In this document: positions 1 to 9,816 of the stretch, one piece after another
Numbering within the stretch: the first letter of the stretch is position 1
How the letters are laid out: each line of letters opens with the position of its first letter
NCBI RefSeq assembly: GCF_004353825.1
Contig: NZ_SMNA01000006.1
Location: 62,001-126,000 of the forward strand
DNA length: 64,000 bases
Reading direction: 5' to 3'
From: Occultella glacieicola
Lineage (GTDB): Bacteria > Actinomycetota > Actinomycetes > Actinomycetales > Beutenbergiaceae
Translations under genes and position numbers: made by a program
Notes under the pieces: model-generated
What the model saw: the letters and a program-made list of their open reading frames with translations, nothing else
What the model was told of the DNA's origin: nothing
Databases searched by the model: none

Positions 1-499
1 GGAACTCCTCGAGCTCGGTGACGACCTCGTCGTGCGCCGCCTCGGGTGCGTCGGCGGCCAGGGTGACGGAGACGAAGAAGCCGTCCTGCTCCGTGGAGAC
101 GAACGCGAGTGCCCGCGGGTCGGCCGGGCCACCGGGAAAGACATACGGGTCAACCACCGAGTCCACCCCGTCGATGGCCAACAGCGTGGTGTGCAGCGTC
201 GTGGACGCGCGTCCGGCGGCGCTCACGTCGTCCGGGTCCGACAGGTCGACGCCCTGGATGACGAGGGAGATGGTCTCGCCGGTGTCGTCGTTGTCGGCGA
301 TGATGTCCGCGCCGATCTGGCTCTGGGACCCCGGCACCCGGGGCTCCCCGGAGTGCAGCCGGTCGAACAGTCCCGGGCCGCCGCCGAAACCGGTCATGGC
401 GAGTGCGAGGCACCCCCCGACCAGGAGGATCCAGATGATCACGGTCAGGCGGGGGCGGTGGGCGATGTCACGTCCCAGGCGATCGAACACGGGAGCCAT
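1..499 (-). CDS. MMPL/RND-family membrane transporter, N-terminal part (runs off the window)
   Basis: The minus strand is open from an ATG at 499 to the window edge, giving about 166 residues. It begins MAPVFDRLGRDIAHRPRL, then has one strong membrane helix (about residues 18-38), then a soluble stretch. This layout (short basic N-terminus, TM1, large periplasmic/outer loop) is that of MMPL exporters, which move lipids or other hydrophobic cargo using the proton gradient. The family call rests on the N-terminus only, since the GxxxDY-type motifs and later helices lie outside the window. It is divergent from rarA, with 79 bp between the starts. A generic RND-type exporter is the main alternative. 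Confidence 0.72.
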   Translation of the reverse strand, partial: MAPVFDRLGRDIAHRPRLTVIIWILLVGGCLALAMTGFGGGPGLFDRLHSGEPRVPGSQSQIGADIIADNDDTGETISLVIQGVDLSDPDDVSAAGRASTTLHTTLLAIDGVDSVVDPYVFPGGPADPRALAFVSTEQDGFFVSVTLAADAPEAAHDEVVTELEEF

Positions 500-566
500 G
501 ATGACAGCCCGGCGACAGCCCCGGTTGCGACCCGGGACCCCGCGATGATCCGGTCCGCGGGCCGCG

Positions 567-572
567 TAGGCT
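567..572 (+). promoter_or_regulatory. -10 box of rarA, leaderless
   Basis: TAGGCT fits the actinobacterial TANNNT consensus and ends 6 nt before the GTG start. A transcript starting 6-7 nt after the box would begin at the start codon itself. No clear -35 is seen. Confidence 0.6.
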
Positions 573-578
573 GCTCGG

Positions 579-1934
579 GTGGATCTGTTCGAAGCGGCCG
601 GCACCGATGACGTCGGCGTCCCGCGGGCACGAGAGGGCGCCCCGCTCGCCGTCCGGATGCGGCCCGCCGTCCCTGCCGAGGTGCTCGGCCAGGACCATCT
701 CCTCGAGCCCGGATCGCCCCTGCGACGGCTGATCGACCCGCCCGTGGCGGGGGCGCTGCCGCCGTCATCGGTGATCCTGTGGGGTCCGCCGGGCACCGGC
801 AAGACGACGCTGGCCTACCTGGTCGCGCACGTGTCCGGTCGGCGGTTCGTGGAACTGTCCGCGGTCACCGCCGGGGTGAAGGACGTGCGGGCGGTCATCG
901 AGGACGCGCGGCGGCGTCTCGCCGGCTCGGGCGGGGAGACGGTGCTGTTCATCGACGAGGTGCACCGGTTCTCCAAGACCCAGCAGGACGCGCTGTTGCC
1001 CGCCGTCGAGAACCGGTGGGTCACCCTCATGGCCGCCACCACGGAGAACCCGTCCTTCTCGGTGATCTCACCGCTGCTGTCGCGGTCGATCATGCTGACC
1101 CTGCGGCCGCTTGAGACCGAGGACCTCGACGCACTGCTGACCCGGGCGCTGACCGACGAACGGGGCCTGGCCGGCCGGGCGAGCCTCGCCGACGACGCCC
1201 GGGCCTACCTGTTGCGCCTGGCCGGAGGCGACGCGCGCAAGTCGCTCACGATCCTGGAGGCGGCGGCCGGCACCGCCCAGTCCGGCTCCGACGCCGGTGA
1301 CGTGGTGATCGGTCTGCAGGCCGTGGAGCGGGCCATCGACGTCGCGGCGGTGCGGTACGACCGCGACGGGGATCAGCACTACGACGTGATCAGTGCCTTC
1401 ATCAAGTCGATGCGGGGCAGCGACGTGGACGCGGCCCTGCACTATCTGGCCCGGATGATCGCCGCGGGGGAGGACCCCCGGTTCATCGCCCGCCGGATCG
1501 TGATCGCGGCGTCCGAGGACGTCGGGATGGCGGACCCCGCGGCCCTGCAGACGGCGATGGCCGCCGCGCAGGCGGTCGCGATGATCGGGATGCCCGAGGC
1601 GCGGATCATCCTCGGGCAGGCCGTCGTGCACGTGGCCACCGCTCCGAAGTCGAACGCCTCCTACAACGCGATCAACGCGGCTCTCGCGGACGTGCAGGCC
1701 GGGAAGGTGCCGCTGGTCCCGGCGCACCTGCGGGACGCGCACTACGCCGGGGCGAAGCGCATCGGGCACGGGCAGGGGTACGTGTACTCCCACGACGAGC
1801 CGCACGGCGTGGCCCGCCAGCAGTACCTCCCGGACGACCTGCGGGGCACCACGTACTACAGCCCCACCGACCGCGGCTACGAACGTGGCCTCACCGAACG
1901 GCTCGCCCGGATCCGCGCGATGCTCACCGACTGA
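579..1934 (+). CDS. rarA: Replication-associated recombination ATPase RarA (MgsA/WRNIP1 family)
   Basis: A 451-residue AAA+ ATPase acting at stalled replication forks, related to clamp-loader subunits. Walker [10 protein letters not shown] lies at residues 69-77 and Walker B with the DEVHR sequence at about 123-130, followed by a sensor-1 type TTENPS segment and the RarA C-terminal tetramerisation region containing the EDVGMADP and ERGL stretches. Length is normal for the family. The GTG start gives the common MDLFEAAG opening and carries a leaderless -10 box directly upstream. It is convergent with the TetR gene, with 24 bp between the ends. The call is secure; only the exact fork-repair role is taken from the family. 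Confidence 0.96.
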   Translation: MDLFEAAGTDDVGVPRAREGAPLAVRMRPAVPAEVLGQDHLLEPGSPLRRLIDPPVAGALPPSSVILWGPPGTGKTTLAYLVAHVSGRRFVELSAVTAGVKDVRAVIEDARRRLAGSGGETVLFIDEVHRFSKTQQDALLPAVENRWVTLMAATTENPSFSVISPLLSRSIMLTLRPLETEDLDALLTRALTDERGLAGRASLADDARAYLLRLAGGDARKSLTILEAAAGTAQSGSDAGDVVIGLQAVERAIDVAAVRYDRDGDQHYDVISAFIKSMRGSDVDAALHYLARMIAAGEDPRFIARRIVIAASEDVGMADPAALQTAMAAAQAVAMIGMPEARIILGQAVVHVATAPKSNASYNAINAALADVQAGKVPLVPAHLRDAHYAGAKRIGHGQGYVYSHDEPHGVARQQYLPDDLRGTTYYSPTDRGYERGLTERLARIRAMLTD

Positions 1935-1958
1935 GAGCCGGCCGCGCTCCTCGCACCG

Positions 1959-2609
1959 TCAGGTCGCCGACGGGTGTCCGATCGAACGCAGGAAGGCGGT
2001 CACGGCGGCCTGCGCGTGGGCGCGACGCTCGGCCGGGGAGGGAATCGCCCCGTCACCCAGCAGCATCGCGGCATTGAGCGGCCCGCCCATCACCAGCCAG
2101 TTGTAGTGCCGGGCCGCCACGAGCGTGTCGTGGGCGGGCAGGACGCCCGCCGCGACCCACCCGGCCAACCGCCGCTGCACCCCGGCGATCGCGCGCTCGG
2201 GCCCGTGCTCGAACAGGGCCCTGCCGAGGTCGGGGAACCGGTTCGCCTCACCGATCACGAGTCGGCGCAGCCGGAGGATGCGGGGCGTGAGGACCGCGTC
2301 GAGCATGGCCACGGCGAGATCCGTGAGGTTCGTGCCGACGTCACCCGCTACCCCGGGGGTCTCATGCCCGACCGGGGCGCCGGTGTCATCCGTCATCGAG
2401 CTGACCAGGACCTCGAAGAGCTGCTCCTTGTTGCCGAAGTGCTTGTACACGGTCTGCTTCGAACTGCCCGAGATCCTCGCGACCTCGTCCATGCTCGAGC
2501 CGACATAGCCGTCGCGGAGGAAGACCTCCTCGGCGGCGCCGAGGATGGCGGCGTGGACGCGCTCGCTGCGTGAGGATGCGGGGGCTGCGGCTGGATCGAT
2601 CGTTGACAT
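1959..2609 (-). CDS. TetR/AcrR-family transcriptional repressor
   Basis: A 216-residue regulator. The N-terminal HTH lies at about residues 39-58 with the typical VYKHFGNKEQLF ending of TetR proteins; the remainder is an all-helical ligand domain. An upstream-extended frame exists, but the ATG at 2609 gives a standard TetR N-terminus and has a TACAGT -10 box exactly 6 nt upstream, so it is probably leaderless. It is divergent from the alpha/beta hydrolase across a 68-bp region holding two matching palindromes. The inference is that it represses itself and the hydrolase. The inducer cannot be read from the sequence. Confidence 0.93.
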   Translation of the reverse strand: MSTIDPAAAPASSRSERVHAAILGAAEEVFLRDGYVGSSMDEVARISGSSKQTVYKHFGNKEQLFEVLVSSMTDDTGAPVGHETPGVAGDVGTNLTDLAVAMLDAVLTPRILRLRRLVIGEANRFPDLGRALFEHGPERAIAGVQRRLAGWVAAGVLPAHDTLVAARHYNWLVMGGPLNAAMLLGDGAIPSPAERRAHAQAAVTAFLRSIGHPSAT

Positions 2610-2612
2610 ACC

Positions 2613-2633
2613 AGAACTGTACCGTCTAGTGTT
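2613..2633. promoter_or_regulatory. TetR operator 1
   Basis: An imperfect 21-bp palindrome of the form AGAACT-N9-AGTGTT with core TACCGTC. It covers both the leaderless -10 box of tetR (TACAGT, minus strand, 2616-2621) and a candidate -10 of the hydrolase (TAGTGT, 2627-2632), so binding here would shut off both directions. Its centre is 28 bp from that of operator 2. Confidence 0.65.
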
Positions 2634-2640
2634 GAGGAAC

Positions 2641-2661
2641 GGAACTGGACCGTCTAGTTCC
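2641..2661. promoter_or_regulatory. TetR operator 2
   Basis: A near-perfect 21-bp palindrome, GGAACT-N9-AGTTCC with core GACCGTC. It shares the GAACT...CCGTCTAGT pattern with operator 1 and covers the expected transcription start of the hydrolase gene. Confidence 0.7.
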
Positions 2662-2677
2662 GTGAAGGGAGCCGACG

Positions 2678-3472
2678 ATGACCGAGTACGCGGAGACCAG
2701 TGCGGGGGACCGGATCGGGTTCGACCGCTACGGCCCGGCGTCCAGCACCGGGCCGGGCGTCGTCTTCGTCGCCGGTGCCGGCCCATTCCGAGCCATGGAC
2801 CCGACGACCACCGAGACCGCCAGGCTCGCGGCCGAGGCGGGGGTGGTGACGCTGGTCCACGACCGACTCGGTCGTGGCGACAGTCAGGCCGCAGGCGACC
2901 TGACCCTCGAGCGTGAGCTCTCCGCGATCGCCGCGGCGATCGACGAGGTGGGCGGCAGCGCCGTCCTCGTCGGACACTCGTCGGGCTGCACGATCGCGAT
3001 GGCGGCGGCCGACGCCGGGCTGCCGGTGACGGGCCTGGCGCTCTGGGAGGCGCCGGTCGGGCAGTTCGACGGCGGGGCCGCCCAGTTCGAGACGGACTTC
3101 CTGCGGCACCTCGACCGGGGCGACCACGAGGCCGCGCAGAAGGAGTACATGCGCGACATGCCACCGGAGTTCCTCGAGGGCGCGATGCAGGACCCGGCCT
3201 GGCCGCAGATCGTGCGCGGCAGCCGGACCTACCGCGCCGACGCGCGCTCCCTGGCGTGGGCCGAGGAAGTGCCGGCGAGCGAGCGGTACGCGAGGATCAC
3301 CGTGCCCGTGCTCGTCATGGTCGGCGAGCAGACGTTCCCGGGCATGACCGAGTCGGCCGAGATGCTGCGGGACGCGATCCCGAGCGCGGCGTTCCGGGTG
3401 ATGCCCGGGGCGATGCACGAGTGGGAGGCGGGCCCGATGGCGCCCGTGATCGCCGCGCTCGCCCGCGCCTGA
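2678..3472 (+). CDS. Alpha/beta-fold hydrolase
   Basis: 264 residues with an alpha/beta-hydrolase fold. The nucleophile elbow GHSSG places Ser101 as nucleophile, and His247 in the GAMHEWE segment is the likely catalytic His; the acid probably lies after the VLVMVGEQ strand. There is no signal peptide, so it is likely cytoplasmic. The ATG has a good AAGGGA ribosome-binding site 7 nt upstream. Control by the divergent TetR regulator suggests an inducible esterase, lactonase or haloperoxidase-like enzyme acting on a small organic compound. The substrate is unknown. Confidence 0.9.
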   Translation: MTEYAETSAGDRIGFDRYGPASSTGPGVVFVAGAGPFRAMDPTTTETARLAAEAGVVTLVHDRLGRGDSQAAGDLTLERELSAIAAAIDEVGGSAVLVGHSSGCTIAMAAADAGLPVTGLALWEAPVGQFDGGAAQFETDFLRHLDRGDHEAAQKEYMRDMPPEFLEGAMQDPAWPQIVRGSRTYRADARSLAWAEEVPASERYARITVPVLVMVGEQTFPGMTESAEMLRDAIPSAAFRVMPGAMHEWEAGPMAPVIAALARA

Positions 3473-3506
3473 AGACGTTGGACGGCCCGCGATCCGCGCC
3501 CGCCGG

Positions 3507-4790
3507 TCACCGGCGCGCGTCGACGTGCACCCGGAGGCCGTCCCGCGGCCGCATGGCCGCGAACCCGGTCGGCCGGATCCGCTGCTCGGGCAGGGTCAGG
3601 TCCAGCCGGGTGAGCATCCGGGCCAGCATCACGGTCAGCTCCGTGGTGGCCATGGTCGCGCCGATGCACCGGTGCGGGCCGCCACCGAACGGCAGGAACC
3701 GGGCCGGCCCCGGCTTGACATGCTCGGTCGATCCGGGGAGCCACCGCTGCGGCCGGAACTCCAACGGACGATCCCAGTACTCGGGCATCCGTTGGGTCAG
3801 GTACGGGCTGAGCAGCAGCGTCGTGCCGGGGCGAAGCACGGTGCCCTCGACCTCGAAGTCCTGGGCCACGTGACGGGCGGTGACCACCGCCGGTGGGTAC
3901 AGGCGCAGGGTCTCGTTCACGACCCCGGTCAGGTACGGCAGCGAGCCCAGGTCGCTCGGCCGGGGCGGCGCGTCGCCGACGACCGCGCGCACCTCCTCCC
4001 GCGCCGCCGCCCACACGTCGCGGTTGGTGGTGAGCGCGTAGACCGCCCACGCCATGGCCGCACTGGTGGTCTCGTAGCCCGCGGCGATCAGGGTGACCAC
4101 CTGGTCCCTGACCTCCAGGTCGCTCAGGCGCTCGTCGTCGGAGTCCCGGCCGTTCACCAGGGTCGCGAGGACGTGGTCACCGACCGGTGGCCCGAGGGAG
4201 CGGGCGCGCTCGATCTCGGCCCGGATCCGACGGTCGACGTCGGCCCGGGCCCGACCTGCTCGCTGCCACGTCCGCGTACTCAGCCGCCGGTGCCAGTCGG
4301 TCAGCGCCGGCAGGCCGTCGACGAGGTCGAGCAACGGCTGCAGGCTCCGGCCCAACTCGTCAGCGTAGGCGGCCAGTCCGGGCCCGAACAGTGCGTTGAT
4401 CGTGCTCCGCCGGATCGCGGCGCGGAACTCGGCGTAGGCGTCCACCTCGGTGCCCGGCCGCATGGTGTCGATCACAGCGTCCGCGGTCGAGGCCATGATC
4501 TGCACATGGTGCGCCACCTGGCTCAGGTGCATCGACGGCTGCACGAGCCGGCGCCGGCGCCGATGCGCAGCGCCGTCCGAGACGATCATGGACGTCGGCC
4601 CGTCCACCGGCACCAGGCCGGCGAAGGCCTCCTCCCAACGGAACCTGTCCGAGGCGGCGAAGACCGCGGCGTTCGCGGCCTCGCCGCGGACGTAGGCGAA
4701 CCCGCGCGCGCCGCCCACGCGCAGCACGGGGCCGAACCGGTCGTGGCAGCGCCCGAGGAACTCGGCGGGTCGGTAGGTCAGGGCGGTCAC
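3507..4790 (-). CDS. Cytochrome P450
   Basis: A 427-residue heme monooxygenase. The I-helix signature AAGYETTS, the K-helix ETLR, a FRPQRW meander segment and the heme loop FGGGPHRCIG, with thiolate ligand Cys375, are all present. The start is the GTG at 4790, preceded by GGGGGAG 5 nt upstream; a longer open frame reaches 5036 but has no P450-like sequence there. No ferredoxin or reductase gene adjoins it, so electrons must come from elsewhere. It is convergent with the hydrolase (34 bp apart) and divergent from rpsD. The short N-terminus before the first helix suggests a soluble bacterial class-I enzyme. The substrate is unknown. Confidence 0.95.
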   Translation of the reverse strand: MTALTYRPAEFLGRCHDRFGPVLRVGGARGFAYVRGEAANAAVFAASDRFRWEEAFAGLVPVDGPTSMIVSDGAAHRRRRRLVQPSMHLSQVAHHVQIMASTADAVIDTMRPGTEVDAYAEFRAAIRRSTINALFGPGLAAYADELGRSLQPLLDLVDGLPALTDWHRRLSTRTWQRAGRARADVDRRIRAEIERARSLGPPVGDHVLATLVNGRDSDDERLSDLEVRDQVVTLIAAGYETTSAAMAWAVYALTTNRDVWAAAREEVRAVVGDAPPRPSDLGSLPYLTGVVNETLRLYPPAVVTARHVAQDFEVEGTVLRPGTTLLLSPYLTQRMPEYWDRPLEFRPQRWLPGSTEHVKPGPARFLPFGGGPHRCIGATMATTELTVMLARMLTRLDLTLPEQRIRPTGFAAMRPRDGLRVHVDARR

Positions 4791-4899
4791 GGAACTCCCC
4801 CTCGTTGCGCTTCGTCCCACTGTGTCATCGCTACCGGGAGGGTCACCCACCCGCCACCCGGCGACCTGCCGCACGCACGGGCACACCCGGCGGATGCGG

Positions 4900-4905
4900 T
4901 AGAGT
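4900..4905 (+). promoter_or_regulatory. Candidate -10 box and long leader of rpsD
   Basis: TAGAGT fits TANNNT and would give a leader of about 140 nt before rpsD. In many bacteria S4 represses its own translation through its leader; whether this leader binds S4 cannot be told by eye. Confidence 0.4.
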
Positions 4906-5054
4906 GGTCGGGTTGTCCGTTCGGACACCTGGGGTCCTAGCCGAAGGTCGCGCACGCGTTCGCCGAGCGTGGTCGGGAGTCGGCCCCACGCCACACCGGC
5001 ACCAGCCGGTCCGTGGTGTGACGTCATCAACAACACGACAGGAACACATTTCGC

Positions 5055-5681
5055 ATGGCATCACAGAACCGCACGCGCCGCCAGGTGCGACTGTCCCGCG
5101 CGCTGGGCATCGCCCTCACGCCGAAGGCCGTCAAGTACTTCGAGAAGCGCCCCTACCCGCCGGGCGAGCACGGCCGCGCCCGTCGCCGCACCGAGAGTGA
5201 CTACGCGGTCCGGTTGAAGGAGAAGCAGCGCCTGCGCGCCCAGTACGGGCTCCGCGAGGTGCAGTTGCGCCGTGCCTTCGACGAGGCCCGCCGCGAGCCG
5301 TGGCTGACCGGTGAGTCGCTGGTCGAGCTGCTCGAGATGCGTCTCGACGCGCTCGTGCTGCGCGCCGGCTTCGCCCGCACCATCGCCCAGTCGCGCCAGG
5401 CCGTGGTGCACCGCCACATCCTGGTGGACGGCAAGCTGGTGGACCGTCCCTCCTTCCGCGTGAAGCCGGGTCAGGTCGTCCAGATCAAGCCGCGCAGCCA
5501 GACCATGGTGCCGTTCCAGGTGGCCGCCGCCGGCGCCCACCGGGACGTGCTGCCGCAGGTGCCCGAGTACCTGAGCGTCGACCTCGAGAAGCTCCGCTTC
5601 GAGCTGGTCCGCCGCCCCAAGCGCGCCGAGGTCCCCGTGACCTGTGACGTGCAGCTGGTCGTGGAGCACTACTCGCGCTGA
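5055..5681 (+). CDS. rpsD: 30S ribosomal protein S4
   Basis: 208 residues, normal length. It binds 16S rRNA and nucleates small-subunit assembly. The N-terminal ribosomal S4 domain is followed by the S4 RNA-binding domain (about residues 97-160, including LDALVLRAGFA and the VDGKLVDRPS turn). The N-terminus MASQNRTRRQVR lacks the zinc-binding cysteines of many S4 proteins, so this is the zinc-free (C-minus) form. It is a single-gene unit here, away from the alpha operon, with its own leader and a strong terminator just after it. Confidence 0.98.
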   Translation: MASQNRTRRQVRLSRALGIALTPKAVKYFEKRPYPPGEHGRARRRTESDYAVRLKEKQRLRAQYGLREVQLRRAFDEARREPWLTGESLVELLEMRLDALVLRAGFARTIAQSRQAVVHRHILVDGKLVDRPSFRVKPGQVVQIKPRSQTMVPFQVAAAGAHRDVLPQVPEYLSVDLEKLRFELVRRPKRAEVPVTCDVQLVVEHYSR

Positions 5682-5708
5682 CGCTGCAGACGAACGTCGG
5701 AGCATCGA

Positions 5709-5751
5709 CCCGCCCCGGGACGGCCGCACCTCGGCCGGCACCCGGGGCGGG
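5709..5751 (+). terminator. GC-rich terminator hairpin after rpsD
   Basis: A perfect 11-bp outer stem (CCCGCCCCGGG at 5709-5719 with CCCGGGGCGGG at 5741-5751) encloses an inner CGGCCG/CGGCCG stem (5721-5726, 5732-5737). There is no T-run after it, as is often the case in high-GC actinobacteria. Confidence 0.75.
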
Positions 5752-5806
5752 CTCGTCTCGCCCACCGACGGGGGCCTGGGGTATCCGGTTCCCCGACTGG
5801 AACGGG

Positions 5807-5812
5807 TAGTGT
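5807..5812 (+). promoter_or_regulatory. Candidate -10 box of the DUF948 gene pair
   Basis: TAGTGT lies 46 nt before the ATG, just after the rpsD terminator. The -35 is not convincing. Confidence 0.35.
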
Positions 5813-5858
5813 CGCCCCGAGGATCTTCCCCCGCCCCGTAGCCGCTGGAGGCAGCGTC

Positions 5859-6212
5859 ATGTCAATCGCAGACGTCGCAGGTCTGATCGCCGCGATCGCG
5901 TTCGTGCTGCTCGTCGGAGCACTCGCGATCCCGCTGTTCAAACTGGGACGGGTGATGGACGAGGCCCGCACGTCACTGGCCCAGATCACCGAGCACACGT
6001 TGCCGGTGATCGACGAGGCCGCGCAGACCATCACCGCCACCAACGGTCAGATCGCCAAGGTGGACACGGTCACCACGGCCGCGGCCGAGGTCTCCACGAA
6101 CGTCTCCGCGATGACCTCGCTGATCTCCGCCACGGTCGGTGCGCCGCTGATCAAGGTGGCCGCCTTCTCGCTGGCGGTGCGCGGCCTGTTCGGCAAGGCG
6201 GAGAAGAAGTGA
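5859..6212 (+). CDS. DUF948-family membrane-anchored protein
   Basis: 117 residues. One N-terminal membrane helix (about residues 8-30) is followed by a helical, Thr/Ala-rich stretch that looks coiled-coil, ending in a basic FGKAEKK tail. This is the DUF948 layout; the function is unknown. The ATG has a clear GGAGG site about 7 nt upstream. The stop overlaps the GTG of the next gene (GTGA), so the two are translationally coupled. In related actinobacteria I recall this pair sitting between rpsD and alaS, as here. Confidence 0.85.
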   Translation: MSIADVAGLIAAIAFVLLVGALAIPLFKLGRVMDEARTSLAQITEHTLPVIDEAAQTITATNGQIAKVDTVTTAAAEVSTNVSAMTSLISATVGAPLIKVAAFSLAVRGLFGKAEKK

Positions 6213-6541
6213 AGCGGCTGTTCTGGATCGGCGTCGGTGTGGGCGTGACCGTGCTCGTGCTCCGTCAGGTCGGACGCCTGAACAACACCGTCGGGAAGGT
6301 GGCCCACGCGGTCAGCCCGGCCGGGATCGCGGACTCGATCACGGAGCTGGCCACCACCGCCAAGGAACTCGGCGAGACGTTCCGGGCGTCGATGGCCGAG
6401 AACGAAGCCGCCCTGACGGCTGCGCTGCTGCCCTCCGAGGAGGAGCGCGCCCGGGCCGCACGGGTTCGCGAGGAACGACGCGCCGCCGAGCGACGGGTCA
6501 CCGACGAGTACAACCCCGACGACGAGAACGAGTTCTTCTAG
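6209..6541 (+). CDS. Small membrane protein, DUF6167-like
   Basis: 110 residues. A single N-terminal helix (about 4-20) is followed by a charged helical domain ([18 protein letters not shown]) and an acidic tail ending in ENEFF. It is coupled to the DUF948 gene by a 4-bp overlap. The family name is from memory of this genomic slot; no function can be assigned. Co-occurrence with a DUF948 protein suggests the two may form one membrane-associated complex, which is an inference. Confidence 0.78.
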   Translation: MKRLFWIGVGVGVTVLVLRQVGRLNNTVGKVAHAVSPAGIADSITELATTAKELGETFRASMAENEAALTAALLPSEEERARAARVREERRAAERRVTDEYNPDDENEFF

Positions 6542-6623
6542 GCGCTGCGGCGCCTGCGAGAGCACCCCGGCCGGGCACCCGGCCCGCCGCCACAACGTGA
6601 ACGTGAACCTGAACGAAGGACCC

Positions 6624-9302
6624 ATGCGCACCGCCGAGATCCGACGCCGATGGCTGACCTACTTCTCCGACCGCGGTCACGCCGTCGTGCCGTCCGCCTC
6701 GCTGATCTCCCCGGACCCCTCCACGCTCTTCGTGATCGCGGGCATGGTCCCGTTCATCCCGTACATGACGGGGGAGCGGACCCCCCCGTGGTCGAGGGCG
6801 ACCAGTGTGCAGAAGTGTGTGCGGACCTCGGACATCGAGGAGGTCGGCAAGACCACCCGGCACGGCACGTTCTTCCAGATGAACGGCAACTTCTCCTTCG
6901 GCGACTACTTCAAGGAGGAGGCGATCCGGTACGCCTGGGAGTTCATCACCGGCTCCGAGGACGAGGGACGGCTGGGCTTCGACCCGGACGTCATCTGGGT
7001 CACCGTCTACGACGACGACGACGAGGCGTTCCGCCTCTGGCAGGAGATCGCCGGCCTCCCGCCGGAGCGGATCCAGCGCCGTGGCATGCGGGACAACTAT
7101 TGGTCCACCGGTGCTCGCGGACCGGCCGGACCGTGCTCGGAGATCTACGTCGACCGCGGACCCGAGTACGGGCTCGAAGGTGGACCCATCGCCGATGAGG
7201 ACCGCTACCTCGAGATCTGGAACCTCGTGTTCATGCAGTACGAGCGTGCGAACGGCGGCACGAAGGACCATTTCGAGATCCTCGGCGAGCTACGCCAGAA
7301 GAACATCGACACCGGCATGGGCCTTGAACGGGTGGCGTTCCTCAAGCAGGGCGTCGACAACATGTACGAGATCGACGAGGTCTTCCCGGTCATCGCGGCG
7401 GCGCAGCGGCTCTCCGGCCGGCGCTACGGCGACGACCACGACGACGACGTCCGCATGCGCGTCGTCGCCGACCACGTGCGCTCGGCCCTGATGCTGATCT
7501 CGGACGGGATCAAGCCCGCGAACGAGGGCCGCGGCTACGTGCTGCGCCGGCTGCTGCGCCGCGCCGTGCGCGCGATGCGGCTGCTCGGCGTCACCGAACC
7601 GACCCTGCCCGTGCTGTTGCCGGTGTCCAAGGACGCGATGAAGGCGTCCTACCCGGAGCTCGAGGCCGACTTCGCACGGATCTCCCAGGTGGCCTACGGC
7701 GAGGAGGAGGCGTTCCGGCGCACCCTCGACTCCGGTACCTCGATCCTCGACACCGCGGTGCGGAAGGTGAAGTCCTCCGGTGGTGACCTGCTCGCCGGCG
7801 ACCAGGCGTTCGCGCTGCACGACACGTACGGCTTCCCGATCGACCTGACCCTCGAGATGGCTGCGGAACAGGGCCTGAAGGTCGACGAGGAGGCGTTCCG
7901 CACCCTGATGACCGAGCAGCGTCAGCGCGCCCGCGCGGACGCGCTCGCCAAGCGCTCCGGACAGGTCGACACCCAGGTGTACCAGGGGCTACAGGCTGCG
8001 CTGGGCGCGCCCGTGCAGTTCCTCGGCTACACCGACCACACCGCGCCCGCGCGGGTCGCGGCGATCCTGGTCGACGGCGTGGCGGTGCCCCAGGCGCAGG
8101 CACCCGCCGACATCGAGGTGGTGCTCGACCGCACGCCGTTCTACGCCGAGGCCGGCGGTCAGCTCGCCGACCACGGCACCATCGTGCTCGACGGGGGCGG
8201 GATCGTCGAGGTGGACGACGTCCAGGCACCGATCAAGGGCATGCCGGTGCACCGCGGCCGGCTCGTCGACGGTCAGGCGACCCTCGACGAGGGTGCGACG
8301 GCCACGATCAACACCGACCGCCGTCGGGCGATCAGCCGGGCCCACACGGCCACGCACATGGTGCACAAGGCGCTGCGCGAGTCCCTCGGCGACTCCGCCA
8401 CCCAGGCGGGCTCCGAGAACGCCCCGAGCCGGGTGCGGTTCGACTTCCGGTCCGGCTCCGGCGTGCCCACCGGCGTGCTGTCCGAGATCGAGGAACGCGT
8501 GAACACCCAACTCGCCGAGAACCTCGAGGTGACCGACGCGGTCATGGGCCTGGACGAGGCCCGCGCCCAGGGCGCCATGGCCCTGTTCGGTGAGAAGTAC
8601 GGCGACCGGGTCCGGGTGGTCTCGATCGGCGGCGACTGGTCCAAGGAGTTGTGCGGTGGCACCCACGTGCGCACCTCCGGGGAACTCGGCCTGGTGACCC
8701 TCCTCGGCGAGGCCTCGATCGGCTCCGGGGTGCGCCGCATCGACGCGCTCGTCGGCGCCGGGGCGTACACGTTCCAGGCCCGTGAGCACGCCCTCGTCGG
8801 CCAGTTGTCCCAGCTCGTCGGCGCCCGCAGCGAGGAGTTGCCCGAGCGCGTCTCCGGGCTGCTCACCCGGCTCAAGGACGCCGAGAAGGAGCTCGCCGCA
8901 CTGCGTCAGGGCCAGTTGCTCGCCGGTGCCGGAAAGCTCGCTGCCGAAGCGGCCACGCATGGCGGCCTGCGGGTGGTGACCACCGACATCGGGGAGGTCT
9001 CCTCCGCCGACGACGTACGCACCCTCGTCCTGGACGTGCGGAACCGGCTCGGCAACGCCGCCGGCGCCGTGGTCGCCATCGGGGCGATCGTCAAGGACCG
9101 GCCGGTGGTCGTGGTCGCGACGAACGAGGCGGCTCGGAGCGCGGGTGCGAAGGCGGGCGCCCTGGTCCGGACGGCGGCCGGCCGGCTCGGCGGCGGCGGT
9201 GGCGGCAAGGACGACATCGCTCAGGGTGGCGGCACCGACGCCGCGGCGTTGGCGGACGCGCTGGCGGCGATCACCACGGACCTGGATGCCATCGGTGACT
9301 GA
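6624..9302 (+). CDS. alaS: Alanine-tRNA ligase
   Basis: 892 residues, full length. It charges tRNA-Ala and edits mischarged Ser/Gly. The class II catalytic core is N-terminal ([29 protein letters not shown]). The editing-domain zinc motif has His574 and His578 (HTATH) with Cys677 in CGGTH (677-681), and a C-terminal oligomerisation/C-Ala domain follows. The frame extends to a GTG at 6597, but the ATG at 6624 gives the usual [10 protein letters not shown] start and has GAAGGA just upstream. Three GTGAAC-like hexamers lie directly before the start. The 3' end overlaps ruvX. Confidence 0.98.
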   Translation: MRTAEIRRRWLTYFSDRGHAVVPSASLISPDPSTLFVIAGMVPFIPYMTGERTPPWSRATSVQKCVRTSDIEEVGKTTRHGTFFQMNGNFSFGDYFKEEAIRYAWEFITGSEDEGRLGFDPDVIWVTVYDDDDEAFRLWQEIAGLPPERIQRRGMRDNYWSTGARGPAGPCSEIYVDRGPEYGLEGGPIADEDRYLEIWNLVFMQYERANGGTKDHFEILGELRQKNIDTGMGLERVAFLKQGVDNMYEIDEVFPVIAAAQRLSGRRYGDDHDDDVRMRVVADHVRSALMLISDGIKPANEGRGYVLRRLLRRAVRAMRLLGVTEPTLPVLLPVSKDAMKASYPELEADFARISQVAYGEEEAFRRTLDSGTSILDTAVRKVKSSGGDLLAGDQAFALHDTYGFPIDLTLEMAAEQGLKVDEEAFRTLMTEQRQRARADALAKRSGQVDTQVYQGLQAALGAPVQFLGYTDHTAPARVAAILVDGVAVPQAQAPADIEVVLDRTPFYAEAGGQLADHGTIVLDGGGIVEVDDVQAPIKGMPVHRGRLVDGQATLDEGATATINTDRRRAISRAHTATHMVHKALRESLGDSATQAGSENAPSRVRFDFRSGSGVPTGVLSEIEERVNTQLAENLEVTDAVMGLDEARAQGAMALFGEKYGDRVRVVSIGGDWSKELCGGTHVRTSGELGLVTLLGEASIGSGVRRIDALVGAGAYTFQAREHALVGQLSQLVGARSEELPERVSGLLTRLKDAEKELAALRQGQLLAGAGKLAAEAATHGGLRVVTTDIGEVSSADDVRTLVLDVRNRLGNAAGAVVAIGAIVKDRPVVVVATNEAARSAGAKAGALVRTAAGRLGGGGGGKDDIAQGGGTDAAALADALAAITTDLDAIGD

Positions 9303-9816
9303 CGGGCCCGGGGGCATGCGGACCGGCGTCCGGATCGGCGTCGACGTCGGCACCGTCCGGATCGGCGTGGCGCGTTGCGACCCGCACGGGATGCTGGCCA
9401 CCCCGGTGCGGACCGTGGCGCGTTCGGGGCCCGGTCGGGGGGTCGACGAACTGGCGCAGATCGTCGCCGATTACGAGGCGATCGAGGTCGTCGTCGGCCT
9501 GCCCAGGAGCCTGTCCGGGCAGGAGGGTGCTGCGGCACGCAGTGTTCGCGCGTACGCTGGAGCGATTGCGAAGGCGGTACGTCCCCTCCCCGTGCGCCTT
9601 GTCGACGAGCGGCTGACGACCGTGTCGGCACACCAGGCCCTGCACGCCTCGGGACGCGCCGGCCGCAAGCACCGACAAGTAGTGGACCAGGTCGCCGCGA
9701 CCATGATCCTGCAGGCTGCGCTCGACCAGGAGCGCCACCTCGGTCAGCCACCCGGCACGGCCGTCGGCGGCGAGGACAGTGCGAACGAATCGAGACCCCA
9801 GGAGGAGGAACGGTGA
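9295..9816 (+). CDS. ruvX: RuvX/YqgF-family Holliday-junction resolvase-like nuclease
   Basis: About 173 residues with an RNase H-like fold. The [14 protein letters not shown] motif carries the first catalytic Asp, VVVGLP the second strand, and VDERLTT and the VVDQVAA region the remaining acidic residues. In E. coli the homologue takes part in 16S rRNA 5'-end maturation. The GTG at 9295 overlaps the alaS stop by 8 bp; an ATG at 9316 is a reasonable alternative start. The C-terminal tail after residue 150 is variable. The stop overlaps mltG (GTGA). Confidence 0.92.
   Translation: MTDGPGGMRTGVRIGVDVGTVRIGVARCDPHGMLATPVRTVARSGPGRGVDELAQIVADYEAIEVVVGLPRSLSGQEGAAARSVRAYAGAIAKAVRPLPVRLVDERLTTVSAHQALHASGRAGRKHRQVVDQVAATMILQAALDQERHLGQPPGTAVGGEDSANESRPQEEER

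Noticed and set aside
4791-5054. tRNA or other structured RNA in the rpsD leader
   Set aside because: No cloverleaf or TTCGANTC-type T-arm was found; it is treated as a plain leader.
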